From: Ostrinia nubilalis
Lineage: Eukaryota > Arthropoda > Insecta > Lepidoptera > Crambidae
DNA length: 64,000 nucleotides
Assembly (NCBI RefSeq): GCF_963855985.1
Contig: NC_087118.1
Location: 7,440,001-7,504,000, forward strand
Direction of reading: 5' to 3'
Both the position numbers and the translations under genes were made by a program. The notes beneath the pieces were generated by a model that searched no databases, had not been told where the DNA came from, and saw nothing but the letters and a program-made list of their open reading frames with translations. Numbering within the stretch: position 1 is the first letter of the stretch; every line of letters begins with the position of its first letter. Positions 20,111 to 30,831 of this stretch are shown in pieces.

Positions 20111-22671
20111 ATATCTTGAGCTTCCCTCCCTCGAGCAGCAAGACTCCAAAACTCCTGTTAGGCAGATTGGGCTTCTGAAAAGACCCGATGGAACTTTCAC
20201 TTCATGTGAAAACGACACATTGGAGCTGCTGGCAGCAACACACTTCCCTGGATCGGTGGGCAGCAATTGCTCGGCGACTACACATAGCAACCTTCGCAGG
20301 CCGAAGAATGACGACTGGCGGAGGGCTGCTATAATCATAAGACCCAACCAGGTAAAATGGGCCATCAGCTCCTATAAACCATATAAAGCGTGTGGCGAGG
20401 ACAACATATTCCCTGCTCAACTGAAGGAGGGGATGGAAATCCTCACTCCACATCTGGTCAAAATCTTCAGAGCCAGCTTGGCCTGGGGACATATACCGGA
20501 ACGATGGACCACAGTAAAAGTCATATTCATTCCAAAGGCTGGCAGAAAGGACTACGCCTTGCCAAAGTCCTTTAGGCCAATAAGCCTCTCATCCTTCCTT
20601 ATGAAGGTTATGGAAAAGGTAATTGACATCTATATTAGGGACGTAGCACTAAAAACGAAACCTATTCACCACACACAGCATGCCTACCGCAGAGGTAAAT
20701 CTACGGAAACAGCCCTGATCAGCCTGATTGACAGGGTCGAAAAGGCACTGGAAGACAAGGAAATCGCGCTTTGCGCATTTCTAGACATAGAGGGAGCTTT
20801 TGACAACACTCCTACTACACTGCTGGTCTAAGGTCTGGTTGCAAAAAGCCTCGACCTGATGACCACGAGATGGGTGGAGTCGATGCTCTCCAACAGGAGA
20901 GCTAAGGTATCTCTGCTTCAAACCACTATGGAAGTTACAACCACCAGAGGATGCCCGCAAGGGGGCGTGCTTTCGCCCCTTCTCTGGACTCTCGCGGTTG
21001 ATACACTACTGTATAAAATAGCCGACCTCAACATTGACACTCAAGGGTACGCTGACGACCTTGTTGTCATAGTAAGGGGCTTCTGCCAAAGTACAATATC
21101 TTCCATAATGCAAAGAGCGCTAAACACCATAGGTGGGTGGTGCAAAAGAAACAGTTTATCAGTTAACGCTGATAAAACTGTCATTATTCCATTTACCAGG
21201 CGTAGACAGTTGAACAAACTAGTCAAACCCTCTCTAAATGGAAAAGAGATCGAGTTTTCCACGGAAGTCAAATATCTGGGCGTCACTATCGACCAGAAAC
21301 TAACATGGAATACTCACCTTAAAAACATCATACAAAAGGCAAAAATTGCCTTAGGCTCCTGTAGCCGCATGATGGGCAACAATTGGGGCTTAAATCCCCG
21401 ATCTATCTTATGGCTGTATACCACTATCGTGAGGCCGAATATATCGTACGCCTCTGTAGTGTGGTATCACAAAACCAGCCAAAAGACAGTAACAGATAAA
21501 CTAGGTAGTCTGCAAAGGCTTGCCTATCTCATGGCAACTGGGGCAATGTCAACCGCACCTGGGGCGGCCCTGAACGCACTACTGTGCCTAACGCCCCTAA
21601 GTATGCACATTGCTAAGGAGGCGGAGGCAAGTGCCTACAGGATAGACGCTCAGGGGGGCTTCCATTGCATATCCCAGAGAATGAGAACATTACTGGAGGC
21701 TATAAAGAGCACACATACTCTTTGCATGACTTCTGACATCATGGTTCCAAGTTGTAGCTTCCAAAAGAACTACAAAGTGGAAATACCGCACAGGGAGGAC
21801 TGGCTGAACAAACAAGTCACCTGTGAGAAGGGCAGCCTTATATGGTTTACCGATGGGTCAAAAATGGGCCCTAACGTAGGCTTTGGCGTGTATGGAGAGC
21901 AGCCGAAGCTTAGGCTATCTCAAAGCCTGGGCAAATTTGCCTCTATCTTTCAGGCAGAAGTCTACGCCATTATTGAATGTGCGGAAGCTAACCTGCGAAA
22001 AAATTATGCCAACCACATAATTTACATTAACTCAGACAGTTAGGCTGCGCTGCTGGCCTTAAACTCCAACTTAATCACCTCAAAGTTGGTAGAAAACTGC
22101 ATGAGTCGACTAAATACTCTAGGAGAACGGAACAGAGTAACGCTGAGATGGGTTCCAGGTCATGCGGGAATCGTAGGCAATGAAAATGCCGACGAACTAG
22201 CCAGAGCGGGAGCGGAGGGAATATGGTCCAGAACCCTTTTGTGGTGTTCCTAAAAGTCTCGCTCGAATGACCCTGGAGAACATCTATTTAAACAAATCCT
22301 TTATGGCATGGTCAGACACGCCAGGATTAACTCATTCCAAAGCTCTCATAAAAGCCTATGATCAAAAAAGCTCTAAGCAGATCATAGGACTGAGTAGGAC
22401 CAAAATGCGCATCTTAGTTCGAGCCCTCACTGGACACTGCAGCTTAAACAAGCACTTGTCCACTATGGGACTGTCCGAAACAAGTACGTGCAGGATGTGC
22501 CAAGAGGCAGATGAAACGCCACTACACATTCTCACGGACTGCGGACCTCTGATGCGCAAGCGGAGCTTACACCTGGGCAAACACATCCTAAGCCCACAAG
22601 ATGTAAAACATATCGCCCCCCAAAAGATACTGCACTTCCTAATGGATGCAGGACTCGGAGGCGAACTGTAA
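20111..22671 (+). pseudogene. LOA/Bilbo-type LINE: RT, RNase H, CCHC tail
   Basis: 5' truncated. The reverse transcriptase reads SSYKPYKACGEDNIFPAQL, SFRPISLSSFLMKVMEKVID, QHAYRRGKSTETALISLID, FLDIEGAFDNTP, RGCPQGGVLSPLLW and catalytic QGYADDLVV. An RNase H domain follows (LIWFTDGSKMGPNVGFGVYG, RWVPGHAGIVGNENADELAR), a mark of LOA and I-like LINEs. The C-terminus carries a zinc-binding CRMCQEADETPLHILTDC. Breaks: TAA at 20829-20831 and TAG at 22041-22043, both in the main frame, and a frameshift at about 22240. The frame used from 22267 ends at 22671. Dead copy. Confidence 0.87.
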
Positions 22672-22774
22672 GGAAAACAGCGGCGATCACAATAGATCGA
22701 TAACGGTCGCAGTGATACTAGGACTTTATTGAACTAGAACTAGAATAGCCGCTCAACACAAATAAAAAAAAAAA
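22672..22774 (+). other. 3' UTR and A tail of the LOA LINE
   Basis: Non-coding tail ending in an A run at about 22762-22774, preceded by an AATAAA-like text. Confidence 0.6.
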
Positions 22775-23042
22775 AGGAACCTACAAACCAAATTTCAAGC
22801 ATCTAACTTAAGCGGTTTTGATTTTTCATACAAAAGGATTTTTCCACTAATTCCCGTTACCGTGGGAATTTCGGGAATTCCTTGTTGTAACTAAGCTTTA
22901 AGTTTATTAAGATACCTACATGTCAAATTTCAAGCGTCTAACTAAAGCGGTTTAGATTTTTCATACAAAGGGATTTTCCCACGAATTCCCGTTCCCGTGG
23001 GAATTAGTTTACTAAAGTACCTACGTGCGAAAAGACAATGCC
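22775..23042. repeat. Two imperfect direct repeats of about 130 bp
   Basis: Two copies share the texts AATTTCAAGC(A/G)TCTAACT, AGCGGTTT and AATTCCCGTT(A/C)CCGTGGGAA, at about 22790-22880 and 22925-23005. Non-coding. The stretch lies between the LINE tail and the second foldback MITE. Confidence 0.7.
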
Positions 23043-23427
23043 GGAAATTGGCGTCTTTTTTTTTTCGCGCGGCCATCGACCAAACTTTGTTTTTTGATTA
23101 CGAAATAGTGTAATAAACCAAACTTACTATGACATGTGTATCTCTAAACTCAGTCTGAACTGAGTTATGAGCATTAGAAGTTTGATGATTTTCATACTAG
23201 ATTTGCTTTTTGCGCGCAAAGTTTTGTAAGAAATTGCAACAAAATAGTGAGATTGTATGTGTAAACAAACAATACCATCCATTAAAGGCTCCAGACATCA
23301 GTATGGAGCAGAATCAGCGCAATAAAAAAATAGCGCAATATTTTGTTGCAATTTCTTACAAAACTTGCGCACAAAAAGCAAATCTAGTATGTAAAATCAT
23401 CAAACTTCTAATGCTCGTAACTCAGTT
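23043..23427. mobile_element. Foldback MITE, copy 2, right arm truncated
   Basis: Matches the element at 10618-11077, with the same GGAAATTGGCGTC end and CGCGCGGCC block. Its centre lies in the opposite orientation relative to copy 1. The right arm stops after about 50 bp at 23427, where LINE L-A begins, so L-A probably entered this copy. Confidence 0.85.
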
Positions 23428-23794
23428 AATGTACCATCCTGCTTGCTTATTGGCCGCTAAGCCCTTGGCCAACTCAGTAAACGACCAATGACGGACGATT
23501 GTCACTCAACCACAAAGTACCGCGTAAATTCATTGTCATTCATTCATTCTCGTCCAAGTCACTGAGCGAGCAAGACGTACACCCGGGCTTGACTAGTGCT
23601 GCTAAAACCTATCACTCTATTTTGACTTCTACTCGGTGCATACAAAGTTGATTTTAAAGTGGAAACCTCCTGTCGCTTACTACGTTCATCGCGGCACAGC
23701 ACGGCGAAACAACAGGCAAGCTACCCACTTCTTATATTTGCACGCAAAGTCATTCTAAGCCAAATATAGTATAACCAAAATCTGCAGACAAAAC
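23428..23794 (+). other. 5' UTR of LINE L-A
   Basis: Begins AATGTACCATCCTGCTTGC. The first 100 bp recur at 63522-63620, directly attached to different flanks, which supports 23428 as a true 5' end. The rest leads to the ORF1 start without a gene. Confidence 0.65.
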
Positions 23795-24643
23795 ATGCAG
23801 CGTACTCCAAAGGCTAGTTATCAAAACATATTCTCCTCTCAGCCTGATCTCAGTTCTGGGAGTGAATTGAATGACATCGTGAGAAATATTAATCTCAGGA
23901 AGCGCAAAAATCCGGAAATGAGTATAGATATAAATGACCTCCAGGACACTTTAATGCAATCCTTTAAAGAGATGCTTAACAACGAAGTTTCTGAAATGAA
24001 ACAACAAAACATACAAATACTACAATCAAATGCTGAAATCATAAAACTACTACAAAGTAACTCCGCTAGCCTGATACAAGCAAATGAAAAGATAGCTGCT
24101 CTCGAATCAGCGCATACTGCGGCTTTGGAAAGAGTTAGTGAACTTGAATCACAACTGCATGAAGTGCAGAAACAGCAAATCAAGAACACTGTGGAAGTCA
24201 GAAACGTCGTGAGAGATGATAATGAAAATCTTAGGGACATATACAATCAGCTGTATACTAGCCTAAACATACAACCTGAGGTCACTGTTCCGCTCATATA
24301 TCGAAAAGGCAAGAACAACACATCTCCTATCGTGATTGAGTTCCAGGATTCCAACAAAAGAAATGAACTTATAAACGCCGTTAAAAAATTCAACGGGAAG
24401 GAAGTTGAAAAATTGAATACTAAGCACTTAGGTCTAAAAGGCGAAGAGAAAAGAGTCTATGTCTCAGAGGCAATTACTTTCACGACCAGGAGATTATATG
24501 CAGCTGCTCGTGAACTTGTGAGGGGTGGTTACTTTAAGTATTGCTGGATATCTCGTGGTAACGTTTTGGTTCGTAAGGATGAAGGTCTACCAGCCGTGTT
24601 AGTCAAATCACTTAATCAAGTGGATGAACTACGCTCCACATGA
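23795..24643 (+). CDS. LINE L-A ORF1, coiled coil plus FP-like C-terminal domain
   Basis: An intact 282-codon frame. Residues 40-135 are rich in heptad-like leucines (LLQSNSASLIQANEKIAALE, LERVSELESQLHEVQ), a coiled coil expected to form trimers or dimers. The C-terminal 100 residues (KRVYVSEAITFTTRRLYAAA, GYFKYCWISRGNVLVRKDEG) resemble the domain shared by LINE ORF1 proteins and the baculovirus FP25K family. ORF1 proteins of LINEs bind the element's RNA and act as nucleic-acid chaperones. There is no CCHC knuckle. The matching ORF2 begins at 27889 beyond a composite insertion. The frame is complete although the element is broken elsewhere. Confidence 0.85.
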   Translation: MQRTPKASYQNIFSSQPDLSSGSELNDIVRNINLRKRKNPEMSIDINDLQDTLMQSFKEMLNNEVSEMKQQNIQILQSNAEIIKLLQSNSASLIQANEKIAALESAHTAALERVSELESQLHEVQKQQIKNTVEVRNVVRDDNENLRDIYNQLYTSLNIQPEVTVPLIYRKGKNNTSPIVIEFQDSNKRNELINAVKKFNGKEVEKLNTKHLGLKGEEKRVYVSEAITFTTRRLYAAARELVRGGYFKYCWISRGNVLVRKDEGLPAVLVKSLNQVDELRST

Positions 24644-24949
24644 CTACTAAATGTATTACTACTAAGTCTTGTTTATACTCTTAAGTTAGTTGGACATATT
24701 TTTTTTGTCTATTTTTTGTTTACATATTATATACAATCAATTTATTTAACTGATATCATGCCACACATAAATATACATAAATGTAACACTCTTATAGTAC
24801 TATACACCACTAAATTTTTATCACCGAAAAAAAAAATTCTGGGTAATGAGTTATTGATACTAATCCTATTTATGCAAAAAAAAAAGTTAAATAAAGCTAC
24901 TCAAAATATCATCCCAAAATTGCTAATATTTGGACACACGCGTCGCTAG
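24644..24949 (+). other. AT-rich spacer after ORF1
   Basis: Short A runs and no convincing frame. It is the start of the ORF1-ORF2 spacer of L-A, cut at about 24950. Confidence 0.5.
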
Positions 24950-25329
24950 CACTATTTACGCTCAACGCAAGGCCGCCCGTTACTATGGAGAGAGATGCGA
25001 CGTTGCCGGCCCGACGCTTCCTAAAGGCGGCGGTGTAGCGTCTTTCCATTCTATACATAGCCAGAACGCAAGGGTGTGAAACTAATCGAGTATAGTTTGG
25101 ATATGACTTTTTTTACTAAGCTCCTCCAAACTATACACGACCAGTACGCATACGCTGCGTACTGCTCGCGTATACTTTGTAGTGACTTAGGTCAATTATC
25201 TTCCTCCAAAATATACATCTCCAGTACGCATACGGACTAATCATGTATGTATTGTAATAAGTGCGTGATTACAATTTATACGCGAGTAGTTGCATGCTAG
25301 TCATTTTGACTTATTGACCTCTCTTTCTA

Positions 25330-25540
25330 TTACATACTAGCTTTCCGCCCGCGGCTTCGCTCGCGTGGAATTTTGTCTGTTACAGAAAAACAATATCGCG
25401 CGCGTATTTGCTCACCGTTTAGACCTACCCTGGACTACGATAAACATTTTAAAACCAAAATCAGCTCAATCGGCCCAGCCGTTCTCGAGTTTTAATCAGA
25501 CTAACGAACATCAATTCATTTTTATTTATATAGATAGATT
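25330..25540 (+). repeat. Interspersed repeat with cccgcggcttcgc head
   Basis: Starts TACTAGCTTTCCGCCCGCGG and ends with TCGGCCCAGCCGTTCTCGAG and a TATATAGATAGAT tail. This is a widespread insect repeat, probably the 3' part of a LINE or a SINE using that tail. The same head lies at 10011. Confidence 0.7.
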
Positions 25541-25734
25541 AATTCATATCTGCGTGTCTACTTTAAACATTGAATCATCTTACGACACGTGTCATTGTTT
25601 TGATAAAGGATTTTTTGGTGTTTCTTATTCTGCCATAGAAAAGATATTTGTTTTGGGGCTGATATTTCACCAATTGTAGGTATGGAAATATGTCAAAATG
25701 ATTTTGTTCTTGAGATAAAAGTTAATAAATAAAA

Positions 25735-25992
25735 TAAATAATAAATAAATATCCTTAGACATTTTACACTGCGCTTCTAGTCCCAAACTAAGCAAAGCTT
25801 GTACTATGGGTACTAGACAACGGATATAAACATAATTAAATACTTTTTTTTTGTAAATACATACTTATCATACATAGAAAACACCCAGTCCAATACAAAC
25901 AAATAATGTTCTTGCACACAAATGTTTGTACTGTGCGGGAATCGAACCCGCTACCACTTCGAACCACTACACCAAACGGCCGACAATACAAA
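25735..25992 (-). repeat. tRNA-derived SINE
   Basis: Read on minus from about 25992, a tRNA-like head holds an A-box-like TGGTGTAGTGG and a perfect B-box GGTTCGATTCC, the RNA polymerase III promoter parts. A tRNA-unrelated body follows, ending in AAATAAATA repeats at about 25735. A fragment of the same body (AGTCCCAAACTAAGCAAAGC) is at 63479. The head does not fold into a full tRNA gene with acceptor stem. Confidence 0.75.
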
Positions 25993-26454
25993 CCTAGCAT
26001 TTAAAGTCTCGCATAATATTGTATTTAATGCGCGTTGAACTTTCTTCTCTCACTCTCTCTCATATTAATTAAATTGTTATTTAATTTGAAATCTACCTAA
26101 TCAATTTAATTTCAAAAACCACTTACAATAGTTTTAAAAATCTAGATTTATTATAGATTCAGTAAAATAATAATAATATTTTATGTAATAATATCAAATA
26201 AATGTAATTTTAAATATAGTTCCATATTTTACTGAATTTTACTAAATCAATATCAACTAAACACACTCTAGTCAAGTGTAAGTGGTGTAGTAGAAACTAA
26301 TCGAGTATAGTTTGGAGATGACTTTTTTTACTAAGCTCCTCCAAACTATACACGATCAGTACGCAAAATTCGTGTATAGTTTGGAGTCATAGATTTACAA
26401 ACAGGCACTCCGAAATATACACGAGCAGTTTCCTATGGGTGCGTTCTGGCCATG

Positions 26455-26600
26455 TATAGAACGGAAAGACGCGGCGGTGTACGTTTGCTGTGCGGCCATT
26501 ATCGGGCGGGTGCCCGCGGCCCCGCGCCGCCGTCTCGCTCGCCCGGCGGTCGGCCGCGGTCGGCCGCGGTCGGTCAGTTGCGCGCGCGCGAGCTCTTGAT
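26455..26600. repeat. GC- and CpG-rich stretch with CGGTCGGCCG tandem repeat
   Basis: Very different from its AT-rich surroundings. It includes three tandem CGGTCGGCCG-like units at about 26541-26575 and a GCGCGCGCG run. It could be a promoter-like island or the end of a mobile element. The minus frame over it is not recognisable as a protein. Confidence 0.5.
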
Positions 26601-26839
26601 CGGTCGTGAACTGTCTTGTTAACATTGTATCAATCAAGTCAATAGTGTCGTGCAATTATTACGTTGTCTTACCAATTCACCTCACGTGAATACGTGTTAA
26701 TGATACGTGCATTATTATTCTTGGCCGGAGAAATTGTGTAGTGCAGTTTTGCGACTGTACCGGGACAGCCACACTTCAGCACGATGCAGGGTGCTTATCA
26801 AAGCATTGAATTTTGCCGGTCCTAAGGCCGATCCTAAGC

Positions 26840-26850
26840 CCGGGTAAGTA
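26840..26850 (+). other. Candidate splice donor
   Basis: CCGGGTAAGTATG matches the consensus 5' splice site strongly (GT at 26844). It lies 240 bp downstream of the CpG-rich stretch. Without transcript data it may be chance. Confidence 0.3.
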
Positions 26851-27560
26851 TGAAGGGAAAGTTGAATTATTTTTATTATTTTACCTAAGCTGCTACTAAA
26901 ACCACCATCTAAAACTGTTCGCACCACTCAGCTGTTATGGCGGATCTTAAATTCACGAACTACGAACGACGTGCGATCTCAATTGGAGTTACACAGTAGG
27001 TATTATTATTAACTAGTGTTAAAAACTCACAGAAATACAACGTGACGTATTACGTAATTACTAAATTATTGTTTTCGTCCTTTGCCCTGCGTTCAATTAC
27101 AATTCTAATTACCTACTTGAAATGTTGCAATAAAAATAGCCTAGGATAGGTAGCTAAGTAATACATTATTATTATTCTGTGATGATAACACTGAAAGCCG
27201 CTGTTTTGGCAGATCTTTGAATTACATATTTCTTTTAAAGTCGTAGTAGCCTCGTGACGACACATTGGTGTGTATTTGTAACGTATTCACAGTAGGTAGG
27301 TATTTCATTGTATTATTAACTTACAATTAGTGTTAACAGTCAGAATACCACGTAAAGAAGTACGTAAGTGTAATGAAACACTTATTAGAACTCAAAATTA
27401 CTTGAAATGTTGCATTAAAATGGTCTAAATTAGTAATAATAACACTGGAAGCGTGGTCAAGGCGTGAGCGAGACAGACAGATCAATGTGCGAGCGCGTAC
27501 GACTACTCTAACTGAATGAACGAGCAGCGGAGTGGCCCAGCTGTGACGCGTAAAATAGGG
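26851..27560. other. Non-coding part of the composite block
   Basis: AT-rich with short repeated texts (TAGGTAGGTA) and no supported gene. Confidence 0.4.
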
Positions 27561-27888
27561 ACTAAAGAAAATTTAATAAAAAAATTAACTTTATAAAAAT
27601 TTTAATTTTTTTTTTACTTTATAATTTTCACACATTTCTACATAACCTGTTAAAAATTTTCCGGTGATAAAAAAGTAGTGGTGTATATCGCAACTGTTAT
27701 ATTTTTATACAATAATATTATCTTTACTCATAATTTTTATGTTAACACAAATTTATCTATTGTATTATATTCACTCAGTGCATCACATTTCCACAACTGC
27801 CCTTGCATCTGTCATTTCTGTGCTTGCAGCATCATGCATCAACCGAAGAACCATCACCTTTTTTTTATATTGAATCTAAACTCCGAAA
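27561..27888 (+). other. Spacer before L-A ORF2
   Basis: AT-rich, with no supported gene. It directly precedes the ORF2 ATG and is probably the right half of the L-A inter-ORF spacer. Confidence 0.45.
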
Positions 27889-28522
27889 ATGGTTAATGAT
27901 CTAATCTTAGTTTCCACCGACGTTGATCACGAGGTCAACGCTGGGGAATCACTTTTGGTTGATGATGCTTGTAATATCTGCAAGTTGGATTCTGAACCTG
28001 GAAGTTCTGTCAAGGTTATTGCCCAAAACATTAGAAGTATCAACAAAAACTTTGATAACTTTAATGTATTCTTGCAAATGTGTAATATTGATTTTGACCT
28101 CATCGTGTTGTCAGAATGTTGGTTGCAACATTGCGATAATATACCGACTATGGATCATTATACCAGCTACCATACCTCGAAACTTATAAATCAAAACAGT
28201 GGCGTGGTTGCCTTCGTACGTGATAATATATCTGATGTAAATGTATATCAGCCTGCCTTAATAAAGGACGCTGATTGCCTTGTCGTTAAGTTTGGAAGCC
28301 ATCATGCCTTTGTCTGTGTCTATAGATCTCCATCATTTGCATCATGTTCTAATTTTTTCCAATCTTTAGATGATCTACTGACAAAACTTAAACACATACC
28401 TAACATTTATATCATCGGTGACTTGAACATTGATATCAGTATTGATAACTATGATCCACGATTGGATGAATACCTAAACTTACTTGCATCTCATGGACTT
28501 ATACCAAGCCATACAATATATA
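27889..28522 (+). pseudogene. LINE L-A ORF2, endonuclease N-terminal part
   Basis: Open from ATG 27889. Endonuclease (AP-like) motifs: VIAQNIRSINKNFDNF, LIVLSECWL, GVVAFVRD, CVYRSPSF and YIIGDLNIDIS. This enzyme nicks the target so that copying can be primed. The coding ends at 28522 where the LTR of the mdg3-like gypsy enters; residues after that in the open frame are LTR sequence. Continues at 36392. Confidence 0.9.
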
Positions 28523-29239
28523 TGTCGCCGCAAAAGTATTTAAGTTATAGTTACGTAACACAAATTATTAATTGTAAACACATTTTTCCATCGCTAATAA
28601 TAATCGTGTAATTGCGTTGGTAATTACTTTGTATTTTTAGTGTCAATTTAAATTTGTTTATTAGTGCACGTTTCATAAATGGATAACATTCAGACAAGTA
28701 AGTCGATTTATTTTATTATTGGCTTTTAAAGCTTTCCAAAATGTTTTAGAATAATTAAATGTGTAGACATAAATAACCAGTTATTTATTACTTGCTTTTG
28801 CAAATTAATAAGTAACTCAATTTGATTGTACTGCAAAAGCAAGCTGTTGATTTTAAAAAACAATTCGATTATTCATTTTCTAAAGCTTTTAAAATTAACA
28901 AAATTATTAAAAATAGTTACGCATGCCAACAAAAATAACCGGTTATTTATTAACTCATTTTAAAACTTTATAAGTAACTCAATTGACTGCGTGCGCAACG
29001 CCATTGGCCGGCCGCACCGAGAGGTGGGAGGTTGAGTGGGGGCGCTGCGTACTACCGAGCGACAGCGGAGCAACTCGCTCACTTCTAGGGCATGTAATAT
29101 CGGAAGGTTTTCAATTCCGATATTGGATTCCGATATTAGATCTCAATATCGGAATTCCGATATTAATATCGGAATTGAGTTCATGTGCTATAAAATTAAT
29201 ATTTGGTTATATTTTTACGTTATGGGCATCCATTGCATT

Positions 29240-29340
29240 TGGTTTTTTTATGTGACAAGAGGCAAACGAGCAGACGGATCACCTGATAATGAATGGTTAC
29301 TGATAATGAGCCTATATGGACTAGCAAATAATTAAAGTGT
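29240..29340 (+). repeat. LINE/SINE tail piece
   Basis: The text TGTGACAAGAGGCAAACGAG followed by CAGACGGATCACCTGATAAT is a frequent lepidopteran repeat, here inside the hAT. Confidence 0.5.
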
Positions 29341-29539
29341 TTTTATAAAATCACAGGTATCAAACAAACTTTTACTCCTTCATTATAATATTACCCTGTT
29401 TTATGTTGGCGGAACGAATTTTAGAGTCATTCAAATCACGTGTTACAAAAATTGTAGAGAGTGGTAAAAATCTTTAATATGCTTGTTATTTGTTCCTTTT
29501 TGATTATCGATGTACAACTTACAAAACCACGAGCCATCA

Positions 29540-30240
29540 TCATCATCATGTCAGCCATAGGATGTCCACTGCTGAACACAGGCTCCGATGCTGATTTTCA
29601 CAATGGCCAGTTGGTGGCGGCCTGCATCCAGCGCCTTCCTGATACCTTTATGAGGTCGTCGGTCCACCTTGTCCTACGCTGCGCTTTCCGGTACGTTACC
29701 TCCACTTCAGAACCTTGCTGCCTCTTCGTCCGCCTGTTTTGCGTACTAAGGCAGAACCGTTGGAAGACCTTATCATAAAGCTCGAAGACCTTAATCGAGT
29801 TTCCCAACAGGTAGGCCTTCGGATGAATATGGAAAAAACGAAGCTTATGTCGAATGCCCATGTTGCTCCTTCCTTACCCAGTTTCGGTTAGGAGCTCGAT
29901 TCTCGAGATTGTTGACAAGTAAGTATGTCTATCTCAGTCAAACAATCAGCTAGGTAGTTAGATGCAATTTCGAGAAAGAGTCGAATACGAAGACGAAAGT
30001 CTTCAATTAGTGTGTGTTACCAGTGATGATATACGGCTCGAAAACGTGGCCTTTGAATATAGGGCACAACGTGCTATCATATGGAGAGGGATAAGCTTTG
30101 TGTTTCTTTACGAGATCTAATCAGAAATTAGGAGCTCCGTAAACTAACTAAGGTCGCTGATATAGCCCGACCCGCTATATTAGCAAGCTGAAGTGGCAAT
30201 GGGCTGGGCACATAGTACGCAGAACTGACGGTCCATAGTC
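29540..30240 (+). pseudogene. Degraded RTE-type LINE fragments
   Basis: Pieces of an RTE-like protein are visible in shifting plus frames: VGLRMNMEKTKLMSNAHV near 29815 and KLKWQWAGHIVRRTDG near 30185-30230. The text CATCATCATCATGTCAGCC at 29545 belongs to a frequent RTE-linked repeat. Many stops. It is cargo of the hAT element or an older insertion into it. Confidence 0.65.
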
Positions 30241-30500
30241 CAGTAAAATTAATGTTTGAAAGGGAGTCGAGATGTCGTTCTTTGTTGACCAAGTACCTAT
30301 GGCAAATGCTAAAATTGATTTAGAACAAGTTAAATTAACCATAAATAGTAAAGATATTAAAATATTTGCAGTGGAACAAAAAGTGATGGTGAGAGACATG
30401 AGAAAATCATTGGTATTTGCCAATCATGTACTTTGGGCTTTGTGGCAGGTTGTGGAGAGTTTAAAGGCTTTTTTTAAAATCTCAATTAAAACTTTTATCT
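30241..30500 (+). other. Unidentified hAT interior
   Basis: A 76-codon open frame from 30272 includes KVMVRDMRKS, weakly like the C-terminal tail of a gypsy integrase, preceded by SPVKLMF in another frame. Too weak to name. Confidence 0.25.
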
Positions 30501-30831
30501 GATTCCGATATTACGATATTGGGTCGCACAATATCGGAATTGAAATATCGGATCTCCCAGTCCGAGATTCCGATATTACGAGATTCCGAGATTCCGATAT
30601 TCATGCCCTACTCACTTCGCTCCGGATTTTCGAACCGAACGGTTGTTAAGCGAAAGCTCTGCTCCTCTGTCGATCGGAATATTAATTAAATTATTAATTA
30701 CCTGCATTTCTGTAAATTAATTAATAATATTTTTTACTGAAAATTAGTTCTTTTTGTTCTTGTAATTTTGATAATGCCTAAAATAAAATTATTGCTAAAT
30801 TAGTTTTCTTTGCATTTGTTTTGTATTTCTC

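Larger units (their letters stand above)
24950..27560. mobile_element. Composite block inserted in the L-A spacer
   Basis: This block separates the ORF1 and ORF2 regions of L-A. The left end (CACTATTTACGCTCAACGC) and right end (complement of ACGCGTAAAATAGGG) can be aligned as weak inverted ends. Inside, a 65-bp text (CGAGTATAGTTTGGA to CTCCAAACTATACACGA) occurs at 25087-25140 and 26294-26352, and a text around ATACATAGCCAGAACGCA (25055) recurs inverted at 26440-26475. Two SINE-like repeats and a GC-rich stretch lie within. No protein is recognisable. It may be more than one insertion. Confidence 0.5.
29086..30610. mobile_element. Non-autonomous hAT element, 1,525 bp
   Basis: Ends TAGGGCATG...CATGCCCTA. 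Both flanks carry CTCACTTC (29078-29085 and 30611-30618), the 8-bp target duplication of hAT elements, and the undisturbed site is visible in the 3' LTR. Both ends carry many CCGATATT motifs in both directions, likely transposase-binding repeats. No hAT transposase is present; the inside holds LINE debris. Confidence 0.93.

Noticed and set aside
25925..25992. A tRNA gene on minus (perfect B-box)
   Set aside because: The tRNA-like head runs into a SINE body and AAAT tail, and no acceptor stem pairing is visible. It is a tRNA-derived SINE.
26395..26655. 86-codon basic protein on minus over the GC-rich stretch
   Set aside because: Composition follows the GC-rich repeats (runs of Arg and Ala). 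No motif, and no neighbour supports it.
27923..28189. Second plus frame over the L-A endonuclease
   Set aside because: It is the shadow of the endonuclease frame at 27889, which carries the motifs.
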